DNA of 64,000 bases. It comes from Kosakonia pseudosacchari (lineage in GTDB: Bacteria; Pseudomonadota; Gammaproteobacteria; Enterobacterales; Enterobacteriaceae). Of the stretch, positions 52,879 through 63,893 are shown piece after piece. The DNA lies in contig NZ_FXWP01000025.1 in the NCBI RefSeq assembly GCF_900184035.1, forward strand, positions 593,054 to 657,053, written 5' to 3'. Within the stretch, counting starts at the first letter, position 1. Every line of letters starts with the position of its first letter. The notes beneath the pieces were generated by a model. That model made no database searches and was not told the origin of the DNA. It saw nothing but the letters and a program-made list of their open reading frames with translations. Made by a program: the position numbers and the translations under genes.

Positions 52879-52896
52879 TGTAAAGTAATCGTTACG
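52879..52896 (+). promoter_or_regulatory. TyrR box 2 of aroF
   Basis: TGTAAA-GTAATC-GTTACG, with a strong left half and weaker right half. Confidence 0.65.
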
Positions 52897-52901
52897 TTAT
52901 G

Positions 52902-52919
52902 TGGATTGAAATCTTTACC
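52902..52919 (+). promoter_or_regulatory. TyrR box 3 overlapping the aroF promoter
   Basis: TGGATT-GAAATC-TTTACC, a weaker box overlapping a -35-like TTGAAA (52907-52912). Three boxes upstream of aroF match the E. coli arrangement for tyrosine repression. Confidence 0.5.
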
Positions 52920-52991
52920 GGCTATGGTATCGTTACGTCATCCTCCATTGAGGAACACCTATCGCAAACGAGCCATACAGGATTTTCGATC

Positions 52992-54062
52992 ATGCAAAAA
53001 GACGCGCTGAACAACGTACATATTACCGATGAACAGGTTCTGATCACCCCGGATCAGTTAAAAGCGGCCTTCCCGTTGACGACCGAGCAAGAAGCGCAAA
53101 TCGCGCAGTCCCGCCAGACCATTTCCAACATCATTGCCGGGCGCGATCCGCGTCTGCTGGTGGTCTGCGGTCCTTGCTCGATTCACGATCCACAAGCCGC
53201 GATCGAATATGCCCGTCGATTTAAAGCCCTTGCCGCAGAGGTCAGCGATAGCCTCTATCTGGTGATGCGCGTCTATTTTGAAAAACCCCGTACCACCGTT
53301 GGCTGGAAGGGGCTGATTAACGATCCGCACATGGATGGCTCGTTTGATGTGGAAGCTGGCCTGAAGATTGCGCGTCGTCTGCTGGTTGAGTTGGTCAGCA
53401 TGGGGCTGCCGCTGGCGACTGAAGCGCTGGATCCGAATAGCCCGCAGTTCCTTGGCGACCTGTTTAGCTGGTCGGCGATTGGTGCACGAACCACTGAATC
53501 GCAGACGCACCGCGAAATGGCTTCAGGTTTATCAATGCCGGTTGGCTTCAAAAACGGCACCGATGGCAGCCTGGCGACCGCTATCAATGCCATGCGCGCT
53601 GCTGCGATGCCGCACCGCTTTGTGGGTATCAACCAGGCCGGCCAGGTCTGCCTGCTGCAAACCCAGGGCAACCCGGATGGTCATGTGATCCTGCGCGGCG
53701 GCAAAGCGCCAAATTACAGCCCGGCGGATGTCGCGCAGTGTGAAAAAGAGATGGAACAGGCGGGACTGAGACCGTCGCTGATGGTAGATTGCAGCCATGG
53801 TAATTCCAATAAAGATTACCGTCGCCAGCCTGCCGTTGCGGAATCGGTGGTGGCGCAGATCAAAGATGGCAACCGTTCAATTACCGGTCTGATGATTGAA
53901 AGCAACATTCATGAAGGCAATCAATCCTCTGAGCAGCCGCGCTGCGAGATGAAGTACGGCGTTTCCGTAACCGATGCGTGCATCAGTTGGGAAGCGACCG
54001 AAGCGCTGCTGCGTGAAATCGACAGCGATCTGCGTAACAGCCTGGCGGTGCGTTTTGCTTAA
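52992..54062 (+). CDS. aroF: DAHP synthase, tyrosine-sensitive
   Basis: This 356-aa enzyme condenses phosphoenolpyruvate and erythrose 4-phosphate in the first step of aromatic biosynthesis. It starts MQKDALNNVHITDEQVL and contains the metal/substrate motifs VCGPCSIHD, RVYFEKPRTTVGWKG and DCSHGNSNKDY. Length and N-terminus identify the Tyr-inhibited isozyme. It forms an operon with tyrA 9 bases downstream and is preceded by TyrR boxes. Confidence 0.97.
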   Translation: MQKDALNNVHITDEQVLITPDQLKAAFPLTTEQEAQIAQSRQTISNIIAGRDPRLLVVCGPCSIHDPQAAIEYARRFKALAAEVSDSLYLVMRVYFEKPRTTVGWKGLINDPHMDGSFDVEAGLKIARRLLVELVSMGLPLATEALDPNSPQFLGDLFSWSAIGARTTESQTHREMASGLSMPVGFKNGTDGSLATAINAMRAAAMPHRFVGINQAGQVCLLQTQGNPDGHVILRGGKAPNYSPADVAQCEKEMEQAGLRPSLMVDCSHGNSNKDYRRQPAVAESVVAQIKDGNRSITGLMIESNIHEGNQSSEQPRCEMKYGVSVTDACISWEATEALLREIDSDLRNSLAVRFA

Positions 54063-54071
54063 GAGGGTGTT

Positions 54072-55193
54072 ATGGTTGCTGAACTGACCGCGCTGCGCGA
54101 TCAAATTGATGAAGTTGACAAGGCGCTGCTGGATTTGCTGGCGCGCCGTCTGGAGCTGGTGGCGGAAGTTGGTGAAGTCAAAAGTAAATATGGCTTGCCG
54201 ATTTATGTACCGGAGCGCGAAGCGACGATGCTGGCATCGCGTCGCAAAGAAGCCGAATCACTGGGTGTGCCGCCGGATCTGATTGAAGATGTGCTGCGTC
54301 GCGTCATGCGCGAATCCTACTCCAGTGAAAATGATAAAGGGTTTAAAACCCTGTGTCCGGAACTGCGTCCGGTGGTAATTGTGGGCGGCGGCGGGCAGAT
54401 GGGGCAACTGTTTGCCAAAATGCTGACGCTTTCTGGCTACCAGGTGCGCATTCTTGAAAAAGAAGACTGGGCGCAGGCCGATGCGCTCTTGGCTGATGCG
54501 GGTATGGTGATTGTCAGCGTGCCTATTCACGTTACCGAGCAGGTGATCGGCAAACTGCCGGCGTTGCCGGAGGACTGTATTCTGGTCGATCTGGCGTCGG
54601 TGAAAAGCGGCCCGTTACAGGCAATGTTGAGTGCGCACAAAGGGCCGGTGCTCGGGCTGCATCCGATGTTTGGCCCGGACAGCGGCAGCCTGGCTAAGCA
54701 GGTGGTGGTCTGGTGTGATGGCCGACAGCCGGAAGCGTACCAGTGGTTCCTGGAGCAGATTCAGGTGTGGGGCGCGCGTTTACACCGCATTAGCGCGGTG
54801 GAACACGATCAGAACATGGCTTTTATCCAGGCGCTGCGCCACTTTGCGACATTTGCTTATGGTTTGCACCTGGCGGAAGAGAATGTTCAGCTCGAACAGT
54901 TGCTGGCACTTTCATCACCGATTTATCGGCTGGAACTGGCGATGGTCGGGCGCTTGTTTGCGCAGGATCCGCAGTTGTACGCCGATATTATTATGTCGTC
55001 GTCCAGTAACCTGGCGCTGATCAAACGCTACTACCAGCGATTTGGTGAAGCGATTGGGCTGCTGGAGAAGGGCGATAAGCAGGCGTTTATCGACAGTTTC
55101 CGCAAAGTTGAACACTGGTTTGGCGATTATGCGCAACGTTTCCAGAGCGAAAGCCGGGTGTTGTTACGCCAGGCCAACGACAGCCGCCCGTAA
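54072..55193 (+). CDS. tyrA: Chorismate mutase/prephenate dehydrogenase TyrA
   Basis: This 373-aa bifunctional enzyme has an N-terminal AroQ chorismate mutase ([20 protein letters not shown]) and a C-terminal NAD-dependent dehydrogenase with [13 protein letters not shown] near residue 102. It makes 4-hydroxyphenylpyruvate for tyrosine. Length equals E. coli. Confidence 0.97.
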   Translation: MVAELTALRDQIDEVDKALLDLLARRLELVAEVGEVKSKYGLPIYVPEREATMLASRRKEAESLGVPPDLIEDVLRRVMRESYSSENDKGFKTLCPELRPVVIVGGGGQMGQLFAKMLTLSGYQVRILEKEDWAQADALLADAGMVIVSVPIHVTEQVIGKLPALPEDCILVDLASVKSGPLQAMLSAHKGPVLGLHPMFGPDSGSLAKQVVVWCDGRQPEAYQWFLEQIQVWGARLHRISAVEHDQNMAFIQALRHFATFAYGLHLAEENVQLEQLLALSSPIYRLELAMVGRLFAQDPQLYADIIMSSSSNLALIKRYYQRFGEAIGLLEKGDKQAFIDSFRKVEHWFGDYAQRFQSESRVLLRQANDSRP

Positions 55194-55215
55194 ATAGAAA
55201 AGCCGTTTATACTGA

Positions 55216-55247
55216 AAAGCCAGTGGTGATCCACTGGCTTTTTTCAT
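55216..55247 (+). terminator. Intrinsic terminator after tyrA
   Basis: AAAAGCCAGTGG-TGAT-CCACTGGCTTTT followed by T-rich sequence closes the aroF-tyrA operon. Confidence 0.92.
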
Positions 55248-55261
55248 TTAAGGGATGCGCA

Positions 55262-56134
55262 ATGGCTGAGCTGCACACGCTGTTTGATTACACCGGACAT
55301 TTACCGGAATGCCCCACCTGGAGCGACGCGGAGCAGGCGCTCTACTGGGCGGATATTATTGAAGGCGAGATCCACCGTTATCACTTACCGTCTGGCGAAC
55401 ATACGGTGCTCTCGTTTGCCGAAGAGGTTGGCTGCTTTGCGTTGCGTGAGAAAGGCGGCTTTATCGTGGCGATGCGTAATGCCATCTGGCTGACAGATAC
55501 GCGCGGTTTGCTGCGGCAAAAAGTGTGCGACAACCCTTCAAACCCGCAACTGGCGCGCTTTAACGATGGCGGCACCGATCATCTTGGCCGTTTTTATGCG
55601 GGCACATTCTGGGGGCCGGGTGATTACAATGGCGCGCTGCTGTTGCGTATTAATAATGATCTCACGCCGAAAGTGGTGCAGTGCGATATTCACGGCGCTA
55701 ATGGGCTGGCTTTCAGCCCTGATAAACAGTGGATGTTCACCTCAGACACGCCTAACGCGGTGATTTACCGCACGCCGCTTGATGAGCAGGGTGAACCGGG
55801 TAAACGCGAGGTTTTCCGCCGCTTTAATGCCGGGGAGGGCATTCCGGACGGTGCGGCGATGGATGTTGAGGGCTGCTACTGGAGCGCAATGTTTGACGGC
55901 TGGCGCATCGCGCGTTTTTCGCCGCAGGGTGAACAACTGGCAGAGTATCGCTTGCCGGTGCGTTGTCCGACGATGGTCTGTTTTGGTGGCCCGGAGATGA
56001 AAACACTGTTTATCACTACCACGCGGGAAAATATGACAGAGGAAGAAGTGGCGCAATATCCGCTTTCTGGCGCCATCTTCACCCTGCCGGTGACGGTGGC
56101 AGGGATGAAGAAACCGCTGTTTAAAGAGTGTTAA
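55262..56134 (+). CDS. SMP-30/gluconolactonase-family protein
   Basis: This 290-aa six-bladed beta-propeller has the metal-site residues in PECPTW (Glu near 15), [17 protein letters not shown] and [10 protein letters not shown], plus [14 protein letters not shown]. Relatives hydrolyse sugar lactones; the substrate here is unknown. ATG 55262 has AAGGGA upstream. It lies between the tyrA terminator and the convergent pheA gene. Confidence 0.88.
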   Translation: MAELHTLFDYTGHLPECPTWSDAEQALYWADIIEGEIHRYHLPSGEHTVLSFAEEVGCFALREKGGFIVAMRNAIWLTDTRGLLRQKVCDNPSNPQLARFNDGGTDHLGRFYAGTFWGPGDYNGALLLRINNDLTPKVVQCDIHGANGLAFSPDKQWMFTSDTPNAVIYRTPLDEQGEPGKREVFRRFNAGEGIPDGAAMDVEGCYWSAMFDGWRIARFSPQGEQLAEYRLPVRCPTMVCFGGPEMKTLFITTTRENMTEEEVAQYPLSGAIFTLPVTVAGMKKPLFKEC

Positions 56135-57291
56135 ACCGGATCGACCGGCACCACATTTTCACTGGGGTAGCAACCGAGGACTTTCAGCGAACGCGCGGTG
56201 TCGGTGAGTTCGCGCAGCGCTTTTTGCATCTGCACGGATTGCAAATTGGCCTGCACATCGATGTAAAACATCTCTTCCCACGGGTTACCGTTAATCGGGC
56301 GTGATTCCAGTTTGGTCATGATCAAATTATGGTTACGCAGCACCAACAGGGCTTCAACCAGCGAACCTGCTTGCTGGCCGGTCGCCATTAGCAGCGTGGT
56401 TTTTGCCGGTACCTGATCGGAAACCTCAATGGCTTTACGCGCCAGCACCACGAAGCGCGTGATGTTCTGTGTCTGATTCGCCAGGTTGCGTTGCAAAACC
56501 TGCAAACCATACAGCGCGCCACCGGCTTCGCTACCCAGTGCCGCAACCTGCGGCGAATTCGCCTGCGCGACCTTTTCCATCGCGGCGGAGGTGCTTTCGC
56601 AATACTCAATTTTCCACTGCGGATAGCGGTTAATGAACTGACTGCACTGCTGGAAAGGCTGCGGGTGGCTGTAAACCGTGGTGATGTGTTCCAAATCGGT
56701 GTAGCCGGAAACCAGGATGCAATGGTCGATTGGCACCGTCAGTTCACCCACGATAGATAAACTGGTGTGCTGGAGCAGGTCGTAAACGTCGTTAATCGCG
56801 CCGGAGCTGGTATTCTCCAGCGGCACCACCGCGTAATCGGCCTGGCCTGTTTCCACCTGGCTGAAGATATCGTGAAATTTCAGGCAACCGCTTTCAATGA
56901 ACTGCTCAAAATGGCGCGCCGCGTACTGGCGGGCGGCCAGATGCGAATACGATCCTTTGGGGCCAAGAAAAGCAATGCGAGCTGAGTGCGGGTTGATTTT
57001 ATTCAGATGCTGCTGGAGCAGGGCTTGCTGGGTAAGGACGGAGTCTTCGATGATCAACTGAAACAGGCGGGTGATGTAGTGGGCGTCCAGATGATGCGCT
57101 TTGCCGAGTTCTATCAGATGTTCGAGTAAATCACGTTCGCGATCGATATCGCGTACCGGGCGGTGTGAATCCAGCTTGGCTTTGCCGACTTCAACAGAGA
57201 GCTGGCGGCGTTCGGCCAGCAGCGTCAGCAACTGTTCATCCAGTGCGCTGATCTTTACGCGTAAATCCAGTAAGGGGTTTTCAGCCGTCAT
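56131..57291 (-). CDS. pheA: Chorismate mutase/prephenate dehydratase PheA
   Basis: This 386-aa bifunctional enzyme has an AroQ mutase domain ([20 protein letters not shown]), a dehydratase domain ([33 protein letters not shown]) and a C-terminal ACT domain with [12 protein letters not shown] for phenylalanine feedback inhibition. Expression is controlled by the pheL attenuator. Length equals E. coli. It is convergent with the SMP-30 gene and overlaps it by 4 bases. Confidence 0.97.
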   Translation of the reverse strand: MTAENPLLDLRVKISALDEQLLTLLAERRQLSVEVGKAKLDSHRPVRDIDRERDLLEHLIELGKAHHLDAHYITRLFQLIIEDSVLTQQALLQQHLNKINPHSARIAFLGPKGSYSHLAARQYAARHFEQFIESGCLKFHDIFSQVETGQADYAVVPLENTSSGAINDVYDLLQHTSLSIVGELTVPIDHCILVSGYTDLEHITTVYSHPQPFQQCSQFINRYPQWKIEYCESTSAAMEKVAQANSPQVAALGSEAGGALYGLQVLQRNLANQTQNITRFVVLARKAIEVSDQVPAKTTLLMATGQQAGSLVEALLVLRNHNLIMTKLESRPINGNPWEEMFYIDVQANLQSVQMQKALRELTDTARSLKVLGCYPSENVVPVDPV

Positions 57292-57322
57292 GTTGTTGCC
57301 TTTCGTCTTTAATTGTTATCAA

Positions 57323-57351
57323 TAAAAAAGGCCTCCCGGTGGGGGAGGCCT
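57323..57351 (-). terminator. pheA attenuator terminator
   Basis: GGCCTCCC-CCAC-CGGGAGGCC-type hairpin on the minus strand, followed by TTTTTTATT, between pheL and pheA. Ribosome stalling at Phe codons in pheL would favour the alternative antiterminator. Confidence 0.9.
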
Positions 57352-57395
57352 TTTTGTTCGTCTTCGCATTCTTTATCACAAAACGAATCGCCTCC

Positions 57396-57446
57396 CTAAT
57401 TGGGGAAGGTAAAAAAGAATGCGAAGAAGAACGGAACAAGTTTCAT
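57396..57446 (-). CDS. pheL: pheA operon leader peptide PheL
   Basis: A 16-residue peptide, [16 protein letters not shown], with seven phenylalanines, ends 105 bases before pheA and just upstream of the attenuator. It is slightly different from E. coli PheL ([15 protein letters not shown]) but clearly the same leader. Confidence 0.95.
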   Translation of the reverse strand: [16 protein letters not shown]

Positions 57447-57502
57447 GGCGTTTTCCATTATGTGACTGAAGTACAGTACCCGTACTGTTTTCGCTCTGTC
57501 AA

Positions 57503-57527
57503 TAAAAAACGCGCCCGTGGGCGCGTT
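57503..57527 (-). terminator. Intrinsic terminator of raiA
   Basis: AACGCGCCC/GGGCGCGTT with T6 on the minus strand, 20 bases beyond the raiA stop. Confidence 0.9.
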
Positions 57528-57548
57528 GGGATGGGCTCAATGTAGAGA

Positions 57549-57941
<393 letters not shown>

Positions 57942-57949
57942 TCAAAATG

Positions 57950-57965
57950 TGTGATTTAAATCACA
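57950..57965. promoter_or_regulatory. CRP-binding site upstream of raiA
   Basis: TGTGA-TTTAAA-TCACA is an exact match to the TGTGA-N6-TCACA consensus. raiA of E. coli is known to be under cAMP-CRP control. Confidence 0.88.
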
Positions 57966-58108
57966 TTATTTTGTCACTTTTTGTCAATGAAGGGGTTTTG
58001 TGAGGCAGGGCAGGAAGAGGGCAAATTTACCTTGTCTACGCCATCATTAGCAGTCATAGTTGATAGGATGGATTGCGGCTAAACCGCTTTAGTGATAGAT
58101 AAAATGAA

Positions 58109-58143
58109 TAAAAAAACGGCAGCCTGGAGGCTGCCGTTTTGTA
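58109..58143 (-). terminator. Intrinsic terminator of bamD
   Basis: AAAACGGCAGCC-TCCA-GGCTGCCGTTTT on the minus strand, followed by T-rich sequence. Confidence 0.92.
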
Positions 58144-58162
58144 TTTCAGGCGATCGGGTCAA

Positions 58163-58900
58163 TCAGGTTCGGTTGCTGTTCGCCGCAATAATTTTCGCCA
58201 CTTTATCCGCCTGCGCGTTGAGTTGCAGCTCGCGATAGGCTTTTTCCATCAGCGGCAGCGCGTCATGGGTCGCTTTTGTATCCGGGAAGTCACGCAGCAT
58301 ACCTTCTACGCGGTTAGTAACGGCAACCCAGGCACCGCGATCGGTGTAATATTCCGCGACCGACAGTTCATATTTCGACAGACGATCTTTCAGGAACACC
58401 AGACGCCTGGTGGCGTCGGTGACGTACTGGCTGTTCGGGTAGCCGCGTACCAGTTTGGAGAAATCTTTGAATGCGTCACGCGCATGCGCCGGATCGCGAT
58501 CGCTACGGTCTACGCCGAAGAACCCTTGCAGAGCACTGTCATCCAGCGCCATATTGGTCAGCCCACGCATATACATTACATAATCAATGTTCGGGTGGGT
58601 TGGGTTCAGACGAATAAAACGGTCAATCGCGGCTTGCGCCAGCGGCAGATCGGCATTTTTGTAGTACGCGTAAATCAGATCCAGCTGCACTTGTTGCGAG
58701 TAAGGACCAAACGGATAACGATTATCCAGTGCTTCCAGTTGCGTTATTGCCGCCTTCCAGTTACCGTCTTGCAGCTTTTGCTGAGCTGTCGCGTAGATTT
58801 CGTTTGGCGGATTATCAGGTACTTCTTCCTTTGAACCGGAGCAACCTGCCAAAGCCAGACTCAACGTGGCGGCTGCCACCAGATATTTCAAGCGCGTCAT
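58163..58900 (-). CDS. bamD: Outer membrane assembly lipoprotein BamD (YfiO)
   Basis: This 245-aa lipoprotein has the lipobox LALAGC (Cys20) and five TPR-like repeats (for example [39 protein letters not shown]). It is the essential lipoprotein of the BAM complex and contacts BamA in the periplasm. Length equals E. coli. It is divergent from rluD. Confidence 0.97.
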   Translation of the reverse strand: MTRLKYLVAAATLSLALAGCSGSKEEVPDNPPNEIYATAQQKLQDGNWKAAITQLEALDNRYPFGPYSQQVQLDLIYAYYKNADLPLAQAAIDRFIRLNPTHPNIDYVMYMRGLTNMALDDSALQGFFGVDRSDRDPAHARDAFKDFSKLVRGYPNSQYVTDATRRLVFLKDRLSKYELSVAEYYTDRGAWVAVTNRVEGMLRDFPDTKATHDALPLMEKAYRELQLNAQADKVAKIIAANSNRT

Positions 58901-59031
58901 GACGTTTAGACTTTCCTCAGAATGTTTACGCGGGAGATTCTTTATTCCTGCTCCCGACTAAGACCAGCTACAATAGCACACTATATTAAACGGCGAAGCC
59001 GTAAAACCCAACGTTAACGAAGAAGCTGTAT

Positions 59032-60012
59032 ATGGCACAACTGGTACAACTCACCGCAACGGTATCCGAAAACCAACTCGGTCAACGCTTAGATCAAGCT
59101 TTGGCCGAATTGTTCCCGGATTATTCACGTTCGCGCATAAAAGAATGGATTCTTGACCAGCGCGTGCTGGTCAACGGCGCTGTCAGCGACAAGCCGAAAG
59201 AGAAAGTGTTGGGTGGCGAACTCATTGCTATCAATGCGGAAATCGAAGAAGAAGCGCGTTTCGAACCGCAGGATATTCCACTTAACATCGTCTATGAAGA
59301 CGATGACATTATTGTCATTAACAAACCGCGAGATTTGGTCGTGCATCCGGGCGCGGGAAACCCTGATGGCACCGTTCTCAATGCTCTGCTGCACTATTAT
59401 CCGCCAATTGTGGATGTTCCGCGTGCAGGCATCGTCCACCGCCTGGATAAAGACACCACCGGTTTGATGGTGGTGGCGAAAACCGTACCCGCGCAGACGC
59501 GGCTGGTAGAGTCGCTACAACTTCGCGAAATCACGCGTGAATACGAAGCGGTAGCGATTGGGCATATGACCTCTGGTGGCACGGTGGAAGAACCGATCAG
59601 TCGCCATCCGACCAAGCGTACCCATATGTCGGTGCACCCTATGGGCAAACCGGCGGTGACACATTACCGCATTATGGAACATTTCCGTGTGCATACGCGC
59701 CTGCGCCTGCGCCTGGAAACAGGCCGTACGCACCAGATTCGCGTGCATATGGCGCATATTACTCATCCGCTGGTGGGTGATCAGCTCTATGGCGGCCGCC
59801 CGCGTCCGCCGAAAGGCGCATCGGACGAGTTTATTGATGCACTGCGTAAGTTTGACCGCCAGGCTCTGCACGCCACCATGCTGCGCCTTTACCATCCTAT
59901 CAGCGGTATTGAAATGGAATGGCATGCACCAATTCCTCAAGATATGGTTGATTTGATTGATGCGATGCGCGCTGATTTTGAAACCCATAAGGATGATGTT
60001 GCCTGGTTATGA
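59032..60012 (+). CDS. rluD: 23S rRNA pseudouridine synthase RluD
   Basis: This 326-aa enzyme modifies U1911, U1915 and U1917 of 23S rRNA. It has an N-terminal S4 domain (LGQRLDQALAELFPDYSRSR) and the catalytic HRLDKDTTG with Asp139. Its stop overlaps the pgeF start by 4 bases. Confidence 0.97.
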   Translation: MAQLVQLTATVSENQLGQRLDQALAELFPDYSRSRIKEWILDQRVLVNGAVSDKPKEKVLGGELIAINAEIEEEARFEPQDIPLNIVYEDDDIIVINKPRDLVVHPGAGNPDGTVLNALLHYYPPIVDVPRAGIVHRLDKDTTGLMVVAKTVPAQTRLVESLQLREITREYEAVAIGHMTSGGTVEEPISRHPTKRTHMSVHPMGKPAVTHYRIMEHFRVHTRLRLRLETGRTHQIRVHMAHITHPLVGDQLYGGRPRPPKGASDEFIDALRKFDRQALHATMLRLYHPISGIEMEWHAPIPQDMVDLIDAMRADFETHKDDVAWL

Positions 60013-60740
60013 CCACACTGATCCTCCCGGACTGGCCATTGCCGAAAGGTGTGGCGGCCTGTAGCTCGACGCGCATCGGCGGTGTTAGTTTGCCGCCCTA
60101 CGATTCGCTGAATCTTGGCGCACACTGCGGCGACAATGCTGAGCATGTGGAAGAGAATCGCGCGCGCGTATTCGCAGCGGGCGGTTTGCCTTCAAGGCCG
60201 GTGTGGCTTGAGCAGGTTCATGGCACCGACGTGCTCACGCTCGGCGGTGGCCCTTATGCGTCGAAACGGGCGGATGCGTCATACAGCAATACGCCCGGTA
60301 CAGTCTGTGCGGTAATGACTGCCGACTGTTTACCGGTCCTGTTTTGTAACCAGGCAGGCACCGAAGTTGGTGCAGCTCACGCTGGCTGGCGTGGTTTATG
60401 CGCAGGTGTACTGGAACAGACGGTTGCGTGTTTCGCCGATAAGCCGGAAAATTTACTGGCGTGGCTGGGGCCGGCAATTGGGCCGCAAGCCTTTGAAGTG
60501 GGCGCAGAAGTTCGTGAAGCGTTCATGGCGCACGATCCGCAGGCCGACCGCGCTTTTCGTCCTCACGGTGAAAAATATTTTGCTGATATCTATCAGCTTG
60601 CGCGCCAGCGTCTGGCGAGCGTAGGCGTCCAGCACGTGTTTGGCGGCGATCGCTGTACCTTCAGCGATAAGGATAATTTTTTCTCATACCGCCGGGACAA
60701 GACGACCGGGCGTATGGCAAGTTTCATTTGGCTGATATAA
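60009..60740 (+). CDS. pgeF: Purine nucleoside phosphorylase/peptidoglycan editing factor PgeF (YfiH)
   Basis: This 243-aa multicopper-oxidase-related (DUF152) protein contains LEQVHGTDVL, ADCLPVLFCN and AHAGWRGLCAG, the conserved Cys/His metal site. E. coli YfiH removes misincorporated L-Ser from peptidoglycan precursors. It is translationally coupled to rluD. Confidence 0.95.
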   Translation: MTTLILPDWPLPKGVAACSSTRIGGVSLPPYDSLNLGAHCGDNAEHVEENRARVFAAGGLPSRPVWLEQVHGTDVLTLGGGPYASKRADASYSNTPGTVCAVMTADCLPVLFCNQAGTEVGAAHAGWRGLCAGVLEQTVACFADKPENLLAWLGPAIGPQAFEVGAEVREAFMAHDPQADRAFRPHGEKYFADIYQLARQRLASVGVQHVFGGDRCTFSDKDNFFSYRRDKTTGRMASFIWLI

Positions 60741-60802
60741 CCTAAAGAATCAAGACGATCCAGTACGCGTAGGTTTTCTTTCGCATAATTCAGGTCATTC
60801 AC

Positions 60803-60830
60803 CTTGAATAATTGAGGGATGACCTCATTT
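60803..60830 (+). promoter_or_regulatory. Sigma-32 promoter of clpB
   Basis: -35 CTTGAAT (60803-60809) and -10 CTCATTT (60824-60830), 14-base spacing, 40 bases before clpB, as in E. coli. Confidence 0.8.
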
Positions 60831-60869
60831 AATCTCCAGTAGCAATTTTGACCTGTTATGGGAGGAGTT

Positions 60870-63443
60870 ATGCGTCTGGATCGTCTTACCAATAAATTCC
60901 AGCTTGCTCTCGCCGATGCCCAGTCGCTCGCACTCGGGCACGACAATCAATTTATCGAACCTCTTCATTTAATGAGCGCTTTACTCACCCAGGAAGGCGG
61001 TTCGATTCATCCTTTATTAACCTCTGCTGGCGTGAATGCCGGTCAGTTACGCACAGCGATTGAACAAGCGCTGAGCCGCTTGCCACAGGTGGAAGGCACC
61101 GGTGGTGACGTGCAGCCTTCGCAGGATCTGGTGCGTGTGCTTAATCTTTGCGACAAGTTGGCGCAAAAGCGAGGTGACAATTTTATCTCGTCGGAACTTT
61201 TCGTTCTGGCGGCGCTTGAATCACGCGGTACGCTGACGGATTTGCTTAAATCTGCTGGCGCGACGACCGCCAATGTGACCCAGGCGATAGAACAAATGCG
61301 TGGGGGAGAGAACGTGAATGATCAGGGGGCCGAAGACCAACGTCAGGCCTTGAAAAAATTTACCGTCGATCTGACTGAGCGCGCCGAACAAGGCAAGCTC
61401 GATCCGGTTATCGGTCGTGACGAAGAGATTCGTCGTACGATCCAGGTACTGCAACGGCGTACCAAAAATAACCCGGTGCTGATTGGTGAACCGGGCGTCG
61501 GTAAAACCGCGATTGTCGAAGGGCTGGCGCAGCGTATTGTCAACGGCGAAGTGCCGGAAGGGCTGAAAGGCCGCCGTGTACTGGCGCTGGATATGGGCGC
61601 CCTGGTTGCCGGCGCAAAATATCGCGGTGAGTTTGAAGAGCGTTTAAAAGGTGTGCTGAACGATCTGGCGAAACAGGAAGGCAACGTCATTCTGTTTATC
61701 GACGAGCTGCATACGATGGTCGGTGCCGGTAAAGCTGATGGCGCAATGGATGCGGGCAACATGCTGAAACCTGCGTTAGCGCGGGGTGAGTTGCACTGTG
61801 TGGGCGCCACCACGCTGGATGAGTATCGCCAGTATATAGAGAAAGATGCGGCGCTGGAGCGTCGTTTCCAGAAAGTGCTGGTGGCCGAGCCGACAGTGGA
61901 AGATACCATTGCGATTCTGCGTGGGCTGAAAGAGCGTTATGAACTGCATCATCATGTGCAAATTACCGACCCGGCAATTGTTGCAGCGGCAACGCTGTCG
62001 CATCGCTACATCGCCGATCGTCAACTGCCGGATAAAGCCATCGACTTGATTGATGAAGCGGCTTCCAGCATTCGTATGCAGATTGACTCGAAACCGGAAG
62101 AACTCGACCGGCTCGATCGCCGTATCATTCAGCTCAAGCTGGAACAGCGGGCGCTGATGAAAGAGTCCGATGAGGCCAGTATCAAGCGGCTCGAAATGCT
62201 TAATGAAGAGTTGGAAGATAAAGAACGCCAGTACTCATCATTAGAAGAAGAGTGGAAAGCTGAAAAAGCCTCCCTTTCCGGCACCCAAACCATTAAGTCG
62301 GAACTGGAGCAGGCCAAAATTGCCATGGAGCAAGCGCGGCGTAATGGTGATTTGGGGCGCATGTCGGAACTTCAGTACGGGAAAATACCGGAACTTGAAA
62401 AACAGTTGGCTGCCGCAACTCAGGCCGAAGGCAAAACCATGCGCCTGCTGCGTAACCGCGTGACCGATGCGGAAATTGCAGAGGTGCTGGCGCGCTGGAC
62501 TGGCATCCCGGTCGCGAGAATGATGGAAGGCGAGCGCGAAAAATTACTGCGCATGGAGCATGACCTCCATCATCGGGTAATTGGCCAAGATGAAGCTGTC
62601 GAAGCCGTTTCTAACGCTATTCGTCGTAGCCGTGCAGGGCTGTCGGATCCGAATCGTCCGATTGGTTCGTTCCTGTTCCTTGGTCCGACCGGGGTGGGTA
62701 AAACCGAACTGTGTAAGTCTCTTGCGAACTTTATGTTCGACAGCGACGATGCAATGGTGCGTATCGATATGTCGGAATTTATGGAGAAACACTCCGTTTC
62801 ACGTCTTGTCGGTGCGCCTCCGGGATACGTCGGCTATGAAGAGGGGGGTTATCTGACAGAAGCGGTTCGCCGTCGCCCTTACTCCGTTATTCTGCTGGAT
62901 GAAGTAGAAAAAGCGCATCCGGATGTGTTCAACATTCTCTTGCAGGTGCTGGACGATGGCCGTCTGACAGACGGGCAAGGCAGAACGGTAGATTTCCGTA
63001 ATACGGTCGTCATTATGACTTCCAACCTCGGGTCTGATTTGATCCAGGAGCGTTTTGGCGATCTGGATTACAGCCACATGAAAGAGCTGGTATTAGGTGT
63101 GGTTAGCCAGAACTTCCGTCCGGAATTCATCAACCGTATTGATGAAGTGGTTGTGTTCCATCCGTTGGGTGAAAAACACATTGCTTCTATTGCGCAGATC
63201 CAGCTGCAGCGTCTGTATAAACGTATGGAAGAGCGTGGCTATACCGTTACCATTTCCGACGAAGCGCTGAAACTGCTTAGCGCAAATGGGTACGATCCGG
63301 TGTATGGTGCGCGGCCACTGAAACGCGCTATTCAACAGCAGATTGAAAACCCGCTGGCGCAGCAGATGCTTTCTGGCGAGCTGATTCCGGGCAAACCGGT
63401 GCAGCTCGTGGTGAAAGATGAGCGAATTGTGGCAGTGCAGTAA
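60870..63443 (+). CDS. clpB: Disaggregase ClpB
   Basis: This 857-aa Hsp100 protein dissolves aggregates with DnaK/DnaJ/GrpE. It has the N domain, AAA1 (GEPGVGKTA at about 206-214), the middle coiled-coil domain (about 410-525) and AAA2 (GPTGVGKTE near 605-613). ATG 60870 ([20 protein letters not shown]) gives the E. coli length. An internal GTG could produce the shorter ClpB form known from E. coli. Confidence 0.97.
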   Translation: MRLDRLTNKFQLALADAQSLALGHDNQFIEPLHLMSALLTQEGGSIHPLLTSAGVNAGQLRTAIEQALSRLPQVEGTGGDVQPSQDLVRVLNLCDKLAQKRGDNFISSELFVLAALESRGTLTDLLKSAGATTANVTQAIEQMRGGENVNDQGAEDQRQALKKFTVDLTERAEQGKLDPVIGRDEEIRRTIQVLQRRTKNNPVLIGEPGVGKTAIVEGLAQRIVNGEVPEGLKGRRVLALDMGALVAGAKYRGEFEERLKGVLNDLAKQEGNVILFIDELHTMVGAGKADGAMDAGNMLKPALARGELHCVGATTLDEYRQYIEKDAALERRFQKVLVAEPTVEDTIAILRGLKERYELHHHVQITDPAIVAAATLSHRYIADRQLPDKAIDLIDEAASSIRMQIDSKPEELDRLDRRIIQLKLEQRALMKESDEASIKRLEMLNEELEDKERQYSSLEEEWKAEKASLSGTQTIKSELEQAKIAMEQARRNGDLGRMSELQYGKIPELEKQLAAATQAEGKTMRLLRNRVTDAEIAEVLARWTGIPVARMMEGEREKLLRMEHDLHHRVIGQDEAVEAVSNAIRRSRAGLSDPNRPIGSFLFLGPTGVGKTELCKSLANFMFDSDDAMVRIDMSEFMEKHSVSRLVGAPPGYVGYEEGGYLTEAVRRRPYSVILLDEVEKAHPDVFNILLQVLDDGRLTDGQGRTVDFRNTVVIMTSNLGSDLIQERFGDLDYSHMKELVLGVVSQNFRPEFINRIDEVVVFHPLGEKHIASIAQIQLQRLYKRMEERGYTVTISDEALKLLSANGYDPVYGARPLKRAIQQQIENPLAQQMLSGELIPGKPVQLVVKDERIVAVQ

Positions 63444-63456
63444 GTCACAAAAGATG

Positions 63457-63485
63457 AAAACGAGCCCTTTGGGGCTCGTTTTTGT
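63457..63485 (+). terminator. Intrinsic terminator of clpB
   Basis: AAAACGAGCCC-TTT-GGGGCTCGTTTTT, stem with T-run, 13 bases after the stop. Confidence 0.92.
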
Positions 63486-63566
63486 TTGAAAACCAGGCAA
63501 AATGCAAACTTCTTAGTGCAAGTCGCCTGAAAAGTGAACAAACGATTATTTTTTTCAAATTAGGGG

Positions 63567-63594
63567 TTGTCAGCGGGAATTAACGCCCTATAAT
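63567..63594 (+). promoter_or_regulatory. rRNA promoter P1
   Basis: TTGTCA (63567-63572), 16-base spacer, TATAAT (63589-63594), followed by the GCGC discriminator and CCACTGACACGG typical of growth-rate-controlled rrn P1. Confidence 0.93.
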
Positions 63595-63664
63595 GCGCCA
63601 CCACTGACACGGCACAACGGCAAATACACCGGCCTGTCAGGTGAAGAAATCTGAAAATAAACAG

Positions 63665-63692
63665 TTGACTTCACGGCGGGAAAGCGTAGTAT
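63665..63692 (+). promoter_or_regulatory. rRNA promoter P2
   Basis: TTGACT (63665-63670), 16-base spacer, TAGTAT (63687-63692), followed by a leader. Confidence 0.88.
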
Positions 63693-63728
63693 ACGCAACC
63701 CGCGCCGCAGCAAAAAGCGAGGCGGCAC

Positions 63729-63740
63729 TGCTCTTTAACA
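63729..63740 (+). promoter_or_regulatory. rrn boxA antitermination site
   Basis: TGCTCTTTAACA is the boxA element recognised by NusB/NusE in rRNA leaders. Confidence 0.92.
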
Positions 63741-63893
63741 ATTTATCAGACAATCTGTGTGGGCACTCAGGGTGACTGGATTCTTAAACGTCGCAAGACG
63801 AAAAATGAATACCAAGTCTCAGTGAGTGAACACGTAATTCATTACGAAGTTCTTTTCTTTAGAAATAAAGAAACATCGAGCATCAAACTTTTA